A stretch of DNA of 24,110 nucleotides from Candidatus Dependentiae bacterium (GTDB lineage: Bacteria; Babelota; Babeliae; Babelales; UASB340): contig JAHIKO010000050.1 in assembly GCA_018897535.1 (NCBI GenBank), positions 1 to 24,110 of the forward strand, read 5' to 3'. Position numbers and translations under genes: made by a program. The stretch's first letter is position 1. Every line of letters starts with the position of its first letter. Of the stretch, positions 1-8,332 are shown one piece after another. A model generated the notes under the pieces. The model did no database searches. It had not been told where the DNA came from and worked only from the letters and a program-made list of their open reading frames with translations.

Positions 1-71
1 AAAAGCTTAAAACTATCTTTTCTATAAAAACTTAAAGACTCTTTCCATTTAATAAATAACTCACCAAACAT
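1..71 (-). CDS. N-terminal fragment of unidentified protein (runs off left edge)
   Basis: An open frame on the minus strand starts with ATG at 71-69 and stays open to base 1, giving 23 codons that begin MFGELFIKWKE. An AAAGGGG ribosome binding site (84-78) lies 6 bases before the ATG. A good sigma70-type promoter lies further upstream at 139-112. The fragment is basic and aromatic-rich, as at the cytoplasmic start of some membrane proteins, but it is too short to assign a function. It is divergent from topA. I am fairly confident it is a real gene start because promoter, ribosome binding site and open frame agree. The product is unknown. Confidence 0.6.
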   Translation of the reverse strand, partial: MFGELFIKWKESLSFYRKDSFKL

Positions 72-111
72 AATGCACCCCTTTATTTATATGGTTAAAT
101 TTAATATGCAG

Positions 112-139
112 ATTATAGCAATCAAACAATTTATGGCAA
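112..139 (-). promoter_or_regulatory. sigma70-type promoter for the left-edge gene
   Basis: On the minus strand, TTGCCA (139-134) is separated by 16 bases from a perfect TATAAT (117-112). Predicted transcription start is near 105, leaving a leader of about 34 bases before the ATG at 71. Confidence 0.65.
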
Positions 140-157
140 TACCAAAAAACAGAATTC

Positions 158-187
158 TTGACATATAGAAATTATTTTAACTAATAT
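158..187 (+). promoter_or_regulatory. sigma70-type promoter for topA
   Basis: A perfect TTGACA (158-163), an 18-base spacer and TATAAT-like TAATAT (182-187). Predicted start is near 194, about 97 bases before the chosen topA start at 291. It lies back-to-back with the minus-strand promoter, with 18 bases between the two -35 boxes. Confidence 0.65.
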
Positions 188-277
188 TAATAATAAAAAA
201 TAGGCTAAATAGTAAATATTAAGTTTGACTAATTTGACAAATAAAATATTTACTAGTAAAAGTTCTTTTGGGTGGGA

Positions 278-284
278 AAGGGGA
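278..284 (+). promoter_or_regulatory. ribosome binding site that decides the topA start
   Basis: AAGGGGA lies 6 bases upstream of ATG 291. The longer possible start, TTG at 225, has no such site. The start at 291 also places the active-site tyrosine at residue 317, close to the E. coli position (Tyr319). Confidence 0.7.
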
Positions 285-290
285 TTTTTC

Positions 291-2570
291 ATGGGAATTA
301 AAAAGAAAAATACAAAGAATATGAATTATGACACAAAATTATTAATCGTAGAGTCTCCGGCAAAAATAAAAACTATCTCTAAGTTTTTAGGATCTGATTT
401 TAAAATTATGTCCACATTTGGGCATGTTAAAGATTTACCACCTAAAAAGTTAGGAATTTCTCGTGATGAAAAAGACAATCATATAGAATTGGAATATGTG
501 CCTATAAAAGACAAAGCCAAAACTATTGCCGAAATTTGCAAACAAGCAAGTAGATCCGGTGAAATATATTTGGCTTCCGACCCTGATAGAGAGGGAGAAA
601 TTATTTCTTGGCATATAGGACAAGAAATAGCAAAAGTCTTTAGCGACAAATCCAAAATTTATCGAATAACATTTAACGAAATAACAAAAACTGCAATTTT
701 GGCCGCCATTGATGACAAATCTACAGTAAATATGAAAATGGTCAGAGCACAACAGGCTCGAAGAATTTTAGATCGTTGGGTAGGTTATGAAGTTTCTCCA
801 ATATTATGGAAAAAATTATCCAAGGGTTTATCTGCCGGTAGAGTACAATCTGTCGCCCTACTTTTAATTTGCAATAGAGAAGAAGAAATTTTAAATTTTA
901 AACCCGAAGAATATTGGACAATAACCGGAAAGTTTAAATTTCAAGATTCAACCATAGACGCCGAACTTTTTAAAATTAAAAATAAAGAATTTAAATTAAG
1001 CAACAAAGAAATTGTTGATAAAACGGTTGCATTAATAAAAAAAGAAAATTATAAAATTCAAAAAATTACTGAGCAGAAAAAAGCCAGAAACCCGCTCGCT
1101 CCATTTATGACAAGTACATTACAACAGGATGCTTACAATAAATTAGGTTTTTCCGTTGAAAAAACCATGGTAATTGCTCAAAAATTATACGAAGGTTTGC
1201 CATTATCGGATCCGGATAAACCTGAAGCGTTAATTACTTACATGCGTACGGACTCTTTAAGATTGTCCGATACTGCATTAAATAGCTCAAGAGATTATAT
1301 TTTGCAAAAATTTGGTTCTGATTATTTACCCAATGTTGCAAATATTTATTCTAAAAAAGGTGCCCAGGATGCACACGAAGCCATAAGACCGATTGATGTT
1401 GAAATTACGCCACAAAAAGTCACTCAATATTTATCTAAAGATCATGCAAAATTGTACGGTCTTATTTGGCAAAGATTTGTTGCATGCCAAATGAATCCGG
1501 CTCAATATTTTCAACGACAAGTACTAATAGACGGTGGTGATTATCTATTTAAAGCAACCGGATCAACATTGGTGTTTGATGGTTTTTTAAAAGTTTATCA
1601 AGCAAAAAGTCCTGAAGATGACGAATTAACTATTCCAAAAGGAATAAAAGAAAGTGATAGTTTATCTCTTGAAAATTTAGATCCTAAGCAACATTTTACA
1701 AAACCTGCACCAAGATATAATGAAAGTTCATTGGTAAAAGAATTGGAAAAACAAGGTGTAGGAAGACCAAGTACCTATGCTACGATAATTTCTACAATTC
1801 AAAAAAGAAAATATGTTGATAAAGATCAGAAAAAATTTGTTCCTACAGAACTTGGAAAAGCTGTTATAAAAATGTTGGTCGAACATCTACCGGATATTAT
1901 TAACGTATCATTTACAGCAAAAATGGAAGAAGATCTTGATAAAATAGCTGAGGGCAAAATTAAAAGAGATGATGTATTAAACGAATTTTACGAACCATTT
2001 AAAAAAGATCTTGCCACTTGGCTTGGAAAAGATACTAAAAAAGAAGCTTTGAAAACAAATATTAAATGTCCTGAATGTGGCGAACCACTGGTCATAAGAT
2101 TTGGAAAAGCCGGAGAATTTTTAGGTTGTTCAAAATTTCCGGCATGTAATTTCACATCGCAATTTAAAAAAGATGAACAAGGAAATATTGAGCTTGTAAA
2201 AACGGAAGAACCGACAAAATCCAATATTAAATGTCCTAATTGCGGTAAAAACTTAGTTCAAAAAATAGGACGATTCGGTCCATTTTATGCCTGTCCGGGA
2301 TATCCAGAATGTAAATATATCCATCAAGAAGCTTTGACCATGCCATGTCCCGAATGTAAAGGTAAAATCGTAAAACGAGTAAGTAAGCGTGGCGCTTTTT
2401 GGGGTTGCTCAAATTATCCAAAATGTAAATTCGTAATTCCGGGCGATGTAAAAGAAGAAAAATGTCCAAAATGTAAAAGCCCATATCTTTTAAAACGAAA
2501 AGATAAAGAAGGTAATATTACTTTAAGTTGCCCAAATAAAGAATGCGATTTTACAAAAAACGAAGAGTAA
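291..2570 (+). CDS. topA: DNA topoisomerase I (type IA)
   Basis: Relaxes negatively supercoiled DNA through a transient 5'-phosphotyrosine strand break. The N-terminus is a Toprim domain: LLIVESPAK holds the catalytic Glu (residue 21), and SDPDREGE is the metal-binding acidic motif. The active-site tyrosine is Tyr317, in ITYMRTDS. The QGVGRPSTYA motif of the type IA core is also present. The C-terminus has four Cys4 zinc ribbons (starts IKCPECG, IKCPNCG, MPCPECK, EKCPKCK), so the DNA-binding tail is complete. Length is 759 residues from ATG 291, within the family range. The gene has its own strong promoter. It ends 2 bases from the stop of the convergent transporter gene, leaving no room for a terminator between them. 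Identification is firm; only the start was a judgement. Confidence 0.96.
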   Translation: MGIKKKNTKNMNYDTKLLIVESPAKIKTISKFLGSDFKIMSTFGHVKDLPPKKLGISRDEKDNHIELEYVPIKDKAKTIAEICKQASRSGEIYLASDPDREGEIISWHIGQEIAKVFSDKSKIYRITFNEITKTAILAAIDDKSTVNMKMVRAQQARRILDRWVGYEVSPILWKKLSKGLSAGRVQSVALLLICNREEEILNFKPEEYWTITGKFKFQDSTIDAELFKIKNKEFKLSNKEIVDKTVALIKKENYKIQKITEQKKARNPLAPFMTSTLQQDAYNKLGFSVEKTMVIAQKLYEGLPLSDPDKPEALITYMRTDSLRLSDTALNSSRDYILQKFGSDYLPNVANIYSKKGAQDAHEAIRPIDVEITPQKVTQYLSKDHAKLYGLIWQRFVACQMNPAQYFQRQVLIDGGDYLFKATGSTLVFDGFLKVYQAKSPEDDELTIPKGIKESDSLSLENLDPKQHFTKPAPRYNESSLVKELEKQGVGRPSTYATIISTIQKRKYVDKDQKKFVPTELGKAVIKMLVEHLPDIINVSFTAKMEEDLDKIAEGKIKRDDVLNEFYEPFKKDLATWLGKDTKKEALKTNIKCPECGEPLVIRFGKAGEFLGCSKFPACNFTSQFKKDEQGNIELVKTEEPTKSNIKCPNCGKNLVQKIGRFGPFYACPGYPECKYIHQEALTMPCPECKGKIVKRVSKRGAFWGCSNYPKCKFVIPGDVKEEKCPKCKSPYLLKRKDKEGNITLSCPNKECDFTKNEE

Positions 2571-2572
2571 AT

Positions 2573-4201
2573 TTAAAAAAATCTGAGCAAAATTGATATT
2601 AAAATCCAAATGGACTCACCTGCAAAAACACCGGACCATAAAGAATACTTACTCTCTTTATTTTTTGTAAAATACGAAAACACAGCACCAATTAAAAGAC
2701 CGATAACTAAATTATTTGGCATTAAAATGCCACCAAAAACCATTGTAGGACTTATTTTTAATCTTTTTAATATCAAACCATAAATAAATCCCAATAATAA
2801 AATTTTAATATCAAAATTTAATGATTGAATTAAAAGAGCCCTACTTTTGCCTCTTTGTGCAAACAGTTCAGGTGAACCAATTTGAAATGTAGAAAATAAA
2901 AGCCAAAGAAATAATCCTATTGATATTGCAGTAAAAAATAAACCTATCCACTGATATTTTTTAATCTTTTTAAATTCTATTCCGGAAAGCTGCCCAACCT
3001 TGTAATCAAATAATAAATCAGAAGCAACGGCTGCACACACATTAAAAAAAACAACCAATAATGTAATTTGCAAATAATCAAGTTTAAAAATAAGCATCAT
3101 GGGAAGCATTACAAAAGTTGCAAATCGACCGAAAGTAACAAGCCCAATTTTACCGCCGATATAAACCAATTGATATGTTGCCAAAACTACAAAAATTAAA
3201 AGTAAAATTTGACTTAAAAAACTAAATTTAAAATATGTTAAAAATGCAAAGCTCAAAAATAAAGTAATTATTAATTCAATATCAAAAAGAAATTTAAAAT
3301 TGTTTTTAAAACTTTTATTTTTAATTAAATTAAAATCTAAATTAAAATTTTTAATTTTAGACCAAATTAATTTTGGTAGCCCTGTCAAACCCAATAAAAA
3401 CTCAGAAACAACCAATCCGGAAGCAAATGCCGTAACAAAATCTTCAAAATTAAAAACATCAAAAATTTTAAATGGCAAATACAAAGAATGATTGTTTAAC
3501 GGCAATAATATTAGATATTTTGAAAGTAATCCCACAAATAGGGGTAAAACTATACTCATGCCGGAAATATAGCCAATAGCGAGCAGCATAGGCATAGTGG
3601 CAATAACAAACTCTTTTCCAAATAAATATGGAAATACATAGAAATTTTTGGGTAAAAAACCTTTAAATCTAAGAAAACCGTCACGAAAAAAACAAATAAT
3701 CCAACTGGAAGAAAATCCCAAAAAAAGCTGTTTTGCTTGCTTACCGTGTGATTGAGAGGTAATAATTTCATAAATTAGCTTACTAACCGGAAACGATAAC
3801 TTTTCTTTAACTAAAAGCTTATCGGCAAAAACATGTGCCAACCAAATACCAAAACCACCAGCAGCAATACATAGAAAAAAAATAAAGACAAAAAAAGATA
3901 TTGGATTTTTAATCAAATTATCAAATAATTGTTTATCCAAAAAATACAGCGTAGGCAATGAAAAACCAATACCGACGCCAACAATTCCACCAACAGAGCC
4001 AATTGTTTGTATTATTGCTAAATTTTTTATTTTATTTGATTCGGAATCTTGTTTTTTTCGTAATTTTAAAACAATCGAACTTGCAAGAACTATTGCAGGA
4101 GCAATCCATGGGCCAACCATTGTTGCCATAGAAATATAAGACAAACTTGCTGCAGCTAAAATTGTTGATATTATGCCCAAAATCAAAACAATAAGATTCA
4201 T
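2573..4201 (-). CDS. OPT-family oligopeptide transporter
   Basis: Predicted proton-coupled importer of small peptides, or of metal chelates as in the YSL branch, in the inner membrane. The 542-residue product is almost entirely hydrophobic, with at least a dozen membrane segments. It carries recognisable OPT features: an N-terminal segment around MATMVGPWIAPAI, a central loop with FPVSKLIYEIITS, and a C-terminal SGVFAGESIWILIS. I chose ATG 4201 because GGAG lies 5 bases before it; an upstream ATG at 4252 would add a 17-residue extension without a ribosome binding site. Peptide uptake would suit an amino-acid-auxotrophic, host-dependent bacterium (inference). It is convergent with topA. The substrate cannot be read from the sequence. 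Confidence 0.82.
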   Translation of the reverse strand: MNLIVLILGIISTILAAASLSYISMATMVGPWIAPAIVLASSIVLKLRKKQDSESNKIKNLAIIQTIGSVGGIVGVGIGFSLPTLYFLDKQLFDNLIKNPISFFVFIFFLCIAAGGFGIWLAHVFADKLLVKEKLSFPVSKLIYEIITSQSHGKQAKQLFLGFSSSWIICFFRDGFLRFKGFLPKNFYVFPYLFGKEFVIATMPMLLAIGYISGMSIVLPLFVGLLSKYLILLPLNNHSLYLPFKIFDVFNFEDFVTAFASGLVVSEFLLGLTGLPKLIWSKIKNFNLDFNLIKNKSFKNNFKFLFDIELIITLFLSFAFLTYFKFSFLSQILLLIFVVLATYQLVYIGGKIGLVTFGRFATFVMLPMMLIFKLDYLQITLLVVFFNVCAAVASDLLFDYKVGQLSGIEFKKIKKYQWIGLFFTAISIGLFLWLLFSTFQIGSPELFAQRGKSRALLIQSLNFDIKILLLGFIYGLILKRLKISPTMVFGGILMPNNLVIGLLIGAVFSYFTKNKESKYSLWSGVFAGESIWILISILLRFF

Positions 4202-4278
4202 GAATTCTCCAAAAATTAAATTAAAAATGCATTTTTTTAATAAAAATAACATTTTTTTATATTTTTTAAAGATTTTTC

Positions 4279-4307
4279 TTGATTTTTACAATGAAATAAT
4301 TTACTAT
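4279..4307 (+). promoter_or_regulatory. putative promoter for the 4349 gene
   Basis: TTGATT (4279-4284), a 17-base spacer and TACTAT (4302-4307). Predicted start is near 4314, about 35 bases before the ATG. Confidence 0.5.
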
Positions 4308-4348
4308 TTGTATTAGAGAGTTGTTGGTTTTATATGAAAGTATAAGTC

Positions 4349-4909
4349 ATGAGTATTTTAAAGAATAAAAATATTTTAATAAACATTGCGTCAATAGCAA
4401 TAATATTTTCTACTCTGGCTTTTTATTTTTTAAAAAGCGATTCAAGTAAAACTGATCAAAATCAAGTTGAAAATATACAAGACAAACAAATTAATAAATA
4501 TCAATTAAAATATGTAAAAAAATTAGAAAACGCACCTGTTTACGATTATCAAAACATGCTTGCATTAGTTGAAGAATGCAGACAAATTAAAACAAAATTT
4601 TATTCTGATTTCAACAATTTTATAACCGAAAAAATTAATTTAAAATCACTAAAAAATATGTTGGAAAAATTGCAAAAAGAACGCGATATGTTCAGAACAT
4701 ATCTTTACGAAAACAACGTATTTCATAATAGAACCGAAGCATCAAGAAAAAGAGATTCTTTAAAATACTATTTTCGAGTAATAGAAGATAATCTTGATGA
4801 AGTAAAAAACATGATAGAAAAATTTAGTCTAAATATAAAACTAAAAATTAATGATCACATTAATGATTCTTACTTAGAAAAAGCAATTAAATTAAGTAGC
4901 CTTGATTAA
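4349..4909 (+). CDS. single-pass membrane protein of unknown function with predicted coiled coil
   Basis: No family recognised. The 186-residue product starts with a short basic stretch and one hydrophobic segment (residues about 9-28), followed by a hydrophilic, charged, helix-prone domain. Leucine/isoleucine spacing around residues 80-165 (KSLKNMLEKLQKERD, IEDNLDEVKNMIEKF) suggests coiled coil. This fits an anchored protein with its soluble part in the periplasm (inference). There are no cysteine pairs or catalytic motifs. Only a weak GAAAG lies 8 bases upstream of the ATG. The gene overlaps the 3' end of the convergent hydrolase gene by 4 bases. A plausible promoter and consistent codon use make it likely real. 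Confidence 0.65.
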   Translation: MSILKNKNILINIASIAIIFSTLAFYFLKSDSSKTDQNQVENIQDKQINKYQLKYVKKLENAPVYDYQNMLALVEECRQIKTKFYSDFNNFITEKINLKSLKNMLEKLQKERDMFRTYLYENNVFHNRTEASRKRDSLKYYFRVIEDNLDEVKNMIEKFSLNIKLKINDHINDSYLEKAIKLSSLD

Positions 4910-5847
4910 GCAACGCTTTTTTTCAAAAACTTATTAATTTTTTTAGAATATAGATCCGAAAAAGTTGAACAAATGTAACCATGTTCGCATACCGGTGTTA
5001 TTAGAATTTTGGATTTTTCATTTGCGCATGAATACATATCTATACTATCTTTAATATCAACGATTTTATCTTTACATGCATGAATAAATAATATTGGTTG
5101 TTTAATATTATTGATACCTTCTATAACATTAACACCATCAATATCACAATCAGCTGCAAAATTAACCATCTTTTTTACAACATAAGCAAATGGAATTGAT
5201 GGTAATCCGGATTTAGCTTTAAAAGATCTTGATATTACATCTGTCAAATTTGCATATGCTGAATCAATAACCAAAGCATTACACAAGTCAGGTCGCCTCT
5301 TTAAGGCCTCAATTGCGACAGCTCCACCCATAGATATTCCTAAGATAAATACAGGTAAATTTCTTGAGAAAAATCCTCTGGACGCCGATGTATCATTTAA
5401 AAAATCTACTGCAGCAAAAATATCTTTATATTCAAGGCAACCTAAAGTTCTAAATCGACCTTCGCTTTTACCATGACCTCTAAAATCAAACATTAAAATA
5501 TTGTAATTTGGAAACAAATCGATGATGGAACTTACCATCTCTTTACAACTTTGGTATCCATGAGCAAGAATCAAATTTCCGGATGCCCATTTACGTTTTA
5601 CAAAATAGCCGGATAATCGAATGCCATCCTGAGTATTAAAATTTACCTGAGTTATATCGTATTTTTTAAATAAATCTTCTTTTATTTGCGCCGCAACAAC
5701 AGATAATCGTTTACCATTTTTAAGTTTTAAATCATAAGGACTTACAAGTTTTTTGAATGCAAAAAAAGAAATAATTAAGATTAATAAAACTAATACCGGC
5801 AAAAGAAAATAAATAAATCGTAAAAATTTATTATTGCGTCTTCTCAC
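4906..5847 (-). CDS. membrane-anchored alpha/beta hydrolase (serine hydrolase)
   Basis: Predicted esterase- or acylhydrolase-like enzyme tethered to the inner membrane by one segment (residues about 10-32) after a basic RRRNNK start. The fold signatures are complete: oxyanion HG at 96-97 (LAHGYQS), FDFRGHGKSEG at 120-130, nucleophile Ser172 in GISMGG, likely acid Asp260 in HACKDKIVD, and His289 in CEHGYI. The 313-residue length suits the BEM46/YqkD-like group of such hydrolases; the substrate is unknown. Its GTG start (5847-5845) overlaps the stop of the HIT gene (GTGA), so the two are translationally coupled in one operon. The 3' end overlaps the convergent 4349 gene by 4 bases. Confidence 0.85.
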   Translation of the reverse strand: MRRRNNKFLRFIYFLLPVLVLLILIISFFAFKKLVSPYDLKLKNGKRLSVVAAQIKEDLFKKYDITQVNFNTQDGIRLSGYFVKRKWASGNLILAHGYQSCKEMVSSIIDLFPNYNILMFDFRGHGKSEGRFRTLGCLEYKDIFAAVDFLNDTSASRGFFSRNLPVFILGISMGGAVAIEALKRRPDLCNALVIDSAYANLTDVISRSFKAKSGLPSIPFAYVVKKMVNFAADCDIDGVNVIEGINNIKQPILFIHACKDKIVDIKDSIDMYSCANEKSKILITPVCEHGYICSTFSDLYSKKINKFLKKSVA

Positions 5848-6215
5848 AGTTTTAACCCATCTTTATAAATATTTTTTCCTGCTAAAAAATGCCAATGCAT
5901 ATGAAAAACGGATTGACCGGCATTCGCACCATTATTTGATACCAAATTAAACGCAACCGGCTCAGATTGATTATTTTGTGCTGCTATTTCTATTGATAAA
6001 TCACGAGCGACTTGTCCCATTTTTGAAAGTATAAAAAGCTCTTCGTCTTTTATCACACATAAATTTTCAATATGTTTTTTAGGAATTATTAAATAGTGAT
6101 AAGGCGATTTGGGGTAAAGATCTTTGATCACCATTAAGTCTTCAGTTTCTTTTATGATTGTACTTGGTATTTGTTTTTGAATTATTTTACAAAATATGCA
6201 ATTGGAACTAAACAC
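5844..6215 (-). CDS. HIT-family nucleotide hydrolase
   Basis: Cytosolic histidine-triad protein of the Hint/HinT type, which hydrolyses nucleoside phosphoramidates and similar nucleotide conjugates. The catalytic triad HMHWHF is near the C-terminus, with the strand-turn FNLVSNNGANAGQS before it. An N-terminal CIFC, with the following histidine of KKHIEN, matches the zinc-binding form of the family. I chose GTG 6215 because GGAG (6225-6222) lies 6 bases before it and yields a typical short N-terminus ahead of NCIFCKI. The in-frame ATG at 6227 would add 4 residues but has no ribosome binding site. It is first in a two-gene operon with the hydrolase; GTGA overlap. It could be read through from tRNA-Leu upstream. 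Confidence 0.9.
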   Translation of the reverse strand: MFSSNCIFCKIIQKQIPSTIIKETEDLMVIKDLYPKSPYHYLIIPKKHIENLCVIKDEELFILSKMGQVARDLSIEIAAQNNQSEPVAFNLVSNNGANAGQSVFHMHWHFLAGKNIYKDGLKL

Positions 6216-6221
6216 GACTAT

Positions 6222-6225
6222 CTCC
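6222..6225 (-). promoter_or_regulatory. ribosome binding site that decides the HIT gene start
   Basis: GGAG, 6 bases before GTG 6215. It overlaps the alternative ATG at 6227-6225, which makes that ATG an unlikely start. Confidence 0.55.
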
Positions 6226-6319
6226 ATAGACTAAATTAAGAAATATTTTATTGATTGTTTTTTATGGCCCGCCGTAAGTTTTTTATTTATATTTTTATAC
6301 TATGGCGAAGTATGGCCTG

Positions 6320-6349
6320 CCAGCCATAGCTCTTCAGAGCGACGGCTGG
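6320..6349 (-). repeat. tRNA-anchored palindrome after tRNA-Leu
   Basis: CCAGCC/GGCTGG inverted repeat with an inner GCTCT/AGAGC pairing. On the minus strand its first three bases are the CCA of tRNA-Leu, and it is followed by CAGGCC. The same layout follows tRNA-Arg and tRNA-Ser(GCU). It may act as a terminator or 3'-processing structure, or be a small repeat element inserted at tRNA ends. Confidence 0.75.
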
Positions 6350-6433
6350 TGCCGAAGGTCGGACTCGAACCGACACAGTGTTACCACCACGAGATTTTGA
6401 GTCTCGCGCGTCTACCAGTTTCGCCACTTCGGC
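6347..6433 (-). tRNA. tRNA-Leu (CAA)
   Basis: A class II tRNA. The acceptor stem GCCGAAG (6433-6427) pairs with CTTCGGC (6357-6351), followed by A73 and an encoded CCA. The anticodon stem CGAGA/TCTCG encloses the loop CTCAAAA, giving anticodon CAA. The T loop is TTCGAGT, and there is a variable arm as expected for tRNA-Leu. It reads codon UUG. Confidence 0.95.
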
Positions 6434-6461
6434 AATCAATAATGTCTAAGATTACGCTTTT

Positions 6462-6489
6462 AATCTAACAAAACAACGATTACAGTCAA
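6462..6489 (-). promoter_or_regulatory. promoter for tRNA-Leu
   Basis: TTGACT (6489-6484), a 16-base spacer and TAGATT (6467-6462) on the minus strand. Predicted start is about 22 bases before the mature tRNA 5' end. Confidence 0.55.
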
Positions 6490-6530
6490 GCTATTTTTCA
6501 TTAATTTTTCAATATTTTAGATACCAAAAT

Positions 6531-6559
6531 TTGACTATTTTCCTCAAATGCGATATTAA
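6531..6559 (+). promoter_or_regulatory. putative promoter for the 6604 gene
   Basis: TTGACT (6531-6536), a 17-base spacer and TATTAA (6554-6559). Predicted start is near 6566, leaving a leader of about 38 bases. Confidence 0.5.
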
Positions 6560-6603
6560 ATTCTTTTTACATAAAAATTTATACCATTTTTTCAGGAGTT
6601 TAT

Positions 6604-6840
6604 ATGAACAAAAAATTACAACTTTTATTTGCGGTAATAGCATTATCCGGATTTTCAAATCTTTTCAGTATGGGTGAAAATTCTATAATAGATCTTTTTG
6701 ATGAAAAAACTATTAAAGAAATAATAGAATTACCAAATCTTGGTAAAAATCTTCCAGGTTATTTAGTAATTGGAAAAGATAATAATTATTATCTAGTATA
6801 TAAAGATGAAACAGGAATAACGATAGAAAAAAATAAATAG
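6604..6840 (+). CDS. small secreted protein of unknown function
   Basis: A 78-residue product with a clear Sec signal peptide: MNKK, then a hydrophobic core LQLLFAVIALSGFSNLFS, with likely cleavage near residues 21-23. The remaining 55 or so residues are hydrophilic and have no recognisable motif; the tail (YLVIGKDNNYYLVYKDE) looks like a small beta hairpin. AGGAG lies about 7 bases before the ATG, and a good promoter lies upstream. The stop directly abuts the stop of the convergent gspF-like gene, with no intervening base. I do not recognise a family. Confidence 0.7.
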   Translation: MNKKLQLLFAVIALSGFSNLFSMGENSIIDLFDEKTIKEIIELPNLGKNLPGYLVIGKDNNYYLVYKDETGITIEKNK

Positions 6841-8043
6841 CTAGAAAACTCCAGCCATATTAAATATTGGCAAATAGATAGACAACATTAAAAATACAAT
6901 TATTAATCCTATAAAAATTAATAATATAGGCTGAAAAATAGTTACCAGATTTTTTATATTTTGCTCTAAAATTTGTTTACAATAAAAAGCTGAGCGCTCA
7001 AGAAGATTGCTCAGCTTTCCGGTTTTTTCACCAACATGTACAAATGCAATAATATTTTCCGGAATAAAATCACTACAATATTTTTTTAGAGCAATAAAAA
7101 ATGGCTCGCCATTTATAACTAAATTTTTACTTGCCAATAATCTTTCTTTCAAATAAGAATTGTCAATTACATCTATTGAATAATCCAAAGATTTTTTAAG
7201 ATCAATACCGCAAGCTAAAAACATTGATAAAATTTGAAAAAAATTAACTAAATCATAAAAGATAAAATATGTTTTAAAAATATAAACGTTAAAAAATATT
7301 TTATCTTTTATTTTTTTAAAAAAAGATAGTTTAATTAATAGTTTTGAAAATAAAATTATTAGAAATAAAATTATTAAAAATATTATACCATTACTTGATC
7401 GCAAAAAATTAGAAATATCAAAAACCAACTTGGTTGAAGGCGGAAGCTCTTTATCAAAAGAACTAAATAAATCCTGAAATTGTGGGAGCACAAAAATAAA
7501 AATTCCAAAAATAAGAAATAAAGAAAAAATTAATGTAATTATTGGCAATAGTGCGGAATTTTTTATTTTTTTTAGTAATTCTATTTTATCACTTAAATTG
7601 TCCGATAAAGTTTTTAAAGAAAATTCAAGTTGGCCAAAATGCTCGCCTGCAGATACAATATTAATTTCGGATGCTGTAAAAACATCTGAATACTTTTTTA
7701 AAGAAGCAGAAAAAGTTTCACCATTTTTAATATTTTCAGTTACATCCAATAATATATTTTTAAATTTTTTATTCTCAATTTGATTTAAAAAAATATTTAA
7801 TGCATCAAGTAAATTTATTCCGCTGGATATCAAAGCATACAGCTGTTCAAATAAATTTTTTTTATCTTCATTATTTATTTTTTTACTAAAAAAAATAAAT
7901 TTATCTTTTTTTTCATAAAATTCACAAACTGCTATATTTTTTTGCAATAAAATTGACGCTAATTCTTGAAAATTATTTGCCGGCAAAAAGCCTGATAGCT
8001 CTTTTCCCGAAATATCAATACCCTTCCAATAATAATTTTTCAT
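6841..8043 (-). CDS. gspF: GspF/PilC-family inner-membrane platform protein
   Basis: Platform protein of type II secretion or type IV pilus machines, which couples the assembly ATPase to pseudopilin/pilin polymerisation in the inner membrane. The 400-residue length is typical. Two T2SF repeats are visible: residues about 60-185 (with QLYALISSGINLLDAL and SAGEHFGQLE) and about 265-395 (with QILSMFLACGIDLKKSL, VGEKTGKL and the closing QPILLIFIGLIIVFLML). Hydrophobic segments lie near 165-187, 218-236 and 371-390. Its start is 21 bases after the YggU-like stop, so the two are probably one operon. No ATPase, pilin or secretin gene lies in the window, so the machine it serves is unknown. Confidence 0.9.
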   Translation of the reverse strand: MKNYYWKGIDISGKELSGFLPANNFQELASILLQKNIAVCEFYEKKDKFIFFSKKINNEDKKNLFEQLYALISSGINLLDALNIFLNQIENKKFKNILLDVTENIKNGETFSASLKKYSDVFTASEINIVSAGEHFGQLEFSLKTLSDNLSDKIELLKKIKNSALLPIITLIFSLFLIFGIFIFVLPQFQDLFSSFDKELPPSTKLVFDISNFLRSSNGIIFLIILFLIILFSKLLIKLSFFKKIKDKIFFNVYIFKTYFIFYDLVNFFQILSMFLACGIDLKKSLDYSIDVIDNSYLKERLLASKNLVINGEPFFIALKKYCSDFIPENIIAFVHVGEKTGKLSNLLERSAFYCKQILEQNIKNLVTIFQPILLIFIGLIIVFLMLSIYLPIFNMAGVF

Positions 8044-8064
8044 TAAAATCTCATAAAATTTTGA

Positions 8065-8325
8065 TTACAAACCAAGTAAATTCAAAAATTCTTTTTGATC
8101 TATTTCCAACTCAATTTTTATTCTTTTTTTTCTCGAAGTATGACCCGAAATTATAGTTATGGATCTTTGTTGTATTTTTAAACTTTTTGCCATAAATTTA
8201 ATCAATTCTTCATTCGCCCTACCCTTTTCAGGACTGGATTTTAAATAACATTTCAAAAGACCCGATTTATCTATGAAAAACTTTAATTTACCGGAATTTG
8301 GCACCACGGTTAGTTCAATTATCAA
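8065..8325 (-). CDS. yggU: YggU/DUF167-family protein
   Basis: Small cytosolic protein of the conserved YggU/DUF167 family, whose molecular role is not established. The family signature is clear: TVVPNSGK near the start, then SSPEKGRANEELIKF, and IISGHTSRKKRIKIE. I chose TTG 8325 because GGGAG (8337-8333) sits 7 bases before it and the family's first strand starts right there (86 residues). An ATG at 8376 would add 17 residues and lacks a ribosome binding site. It is upstream of the gspF-like gene and probably co-transcribed with it. The family call is firm; the start is likely but not proven. Confidence 0.85.
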   Translation of the reverse strand: MIIELTVVPNSGKLKFFIDKSGLLKCYLKSSPEKGRANEELIKFMAKSLKIQQRSITIISGHTSRKKRIKIELEIDQKEFLNLLGL

Positions 8326-8332
8326 CTTTAAA

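Noticed and set aside
225..290. Longer N-terminus of topA from TTG 225
   Set aside because: No ribosome binding site; ATG 291 has AAGGGGA at good distance and places Tyr317 close to the E. coli position.
450..752. Minus-strand open frame inside topA
   Set aside because: Fully contained in a firmly identified gene, with no promoter, ribosome binding site or motif.
6216..6227. ATG 6227 as start of the HIT gene
   Set aside because: The GGAG that would serve translation overlaps this ATG and instead fits GTG 6215; upstream there is no other ribosome binding site.
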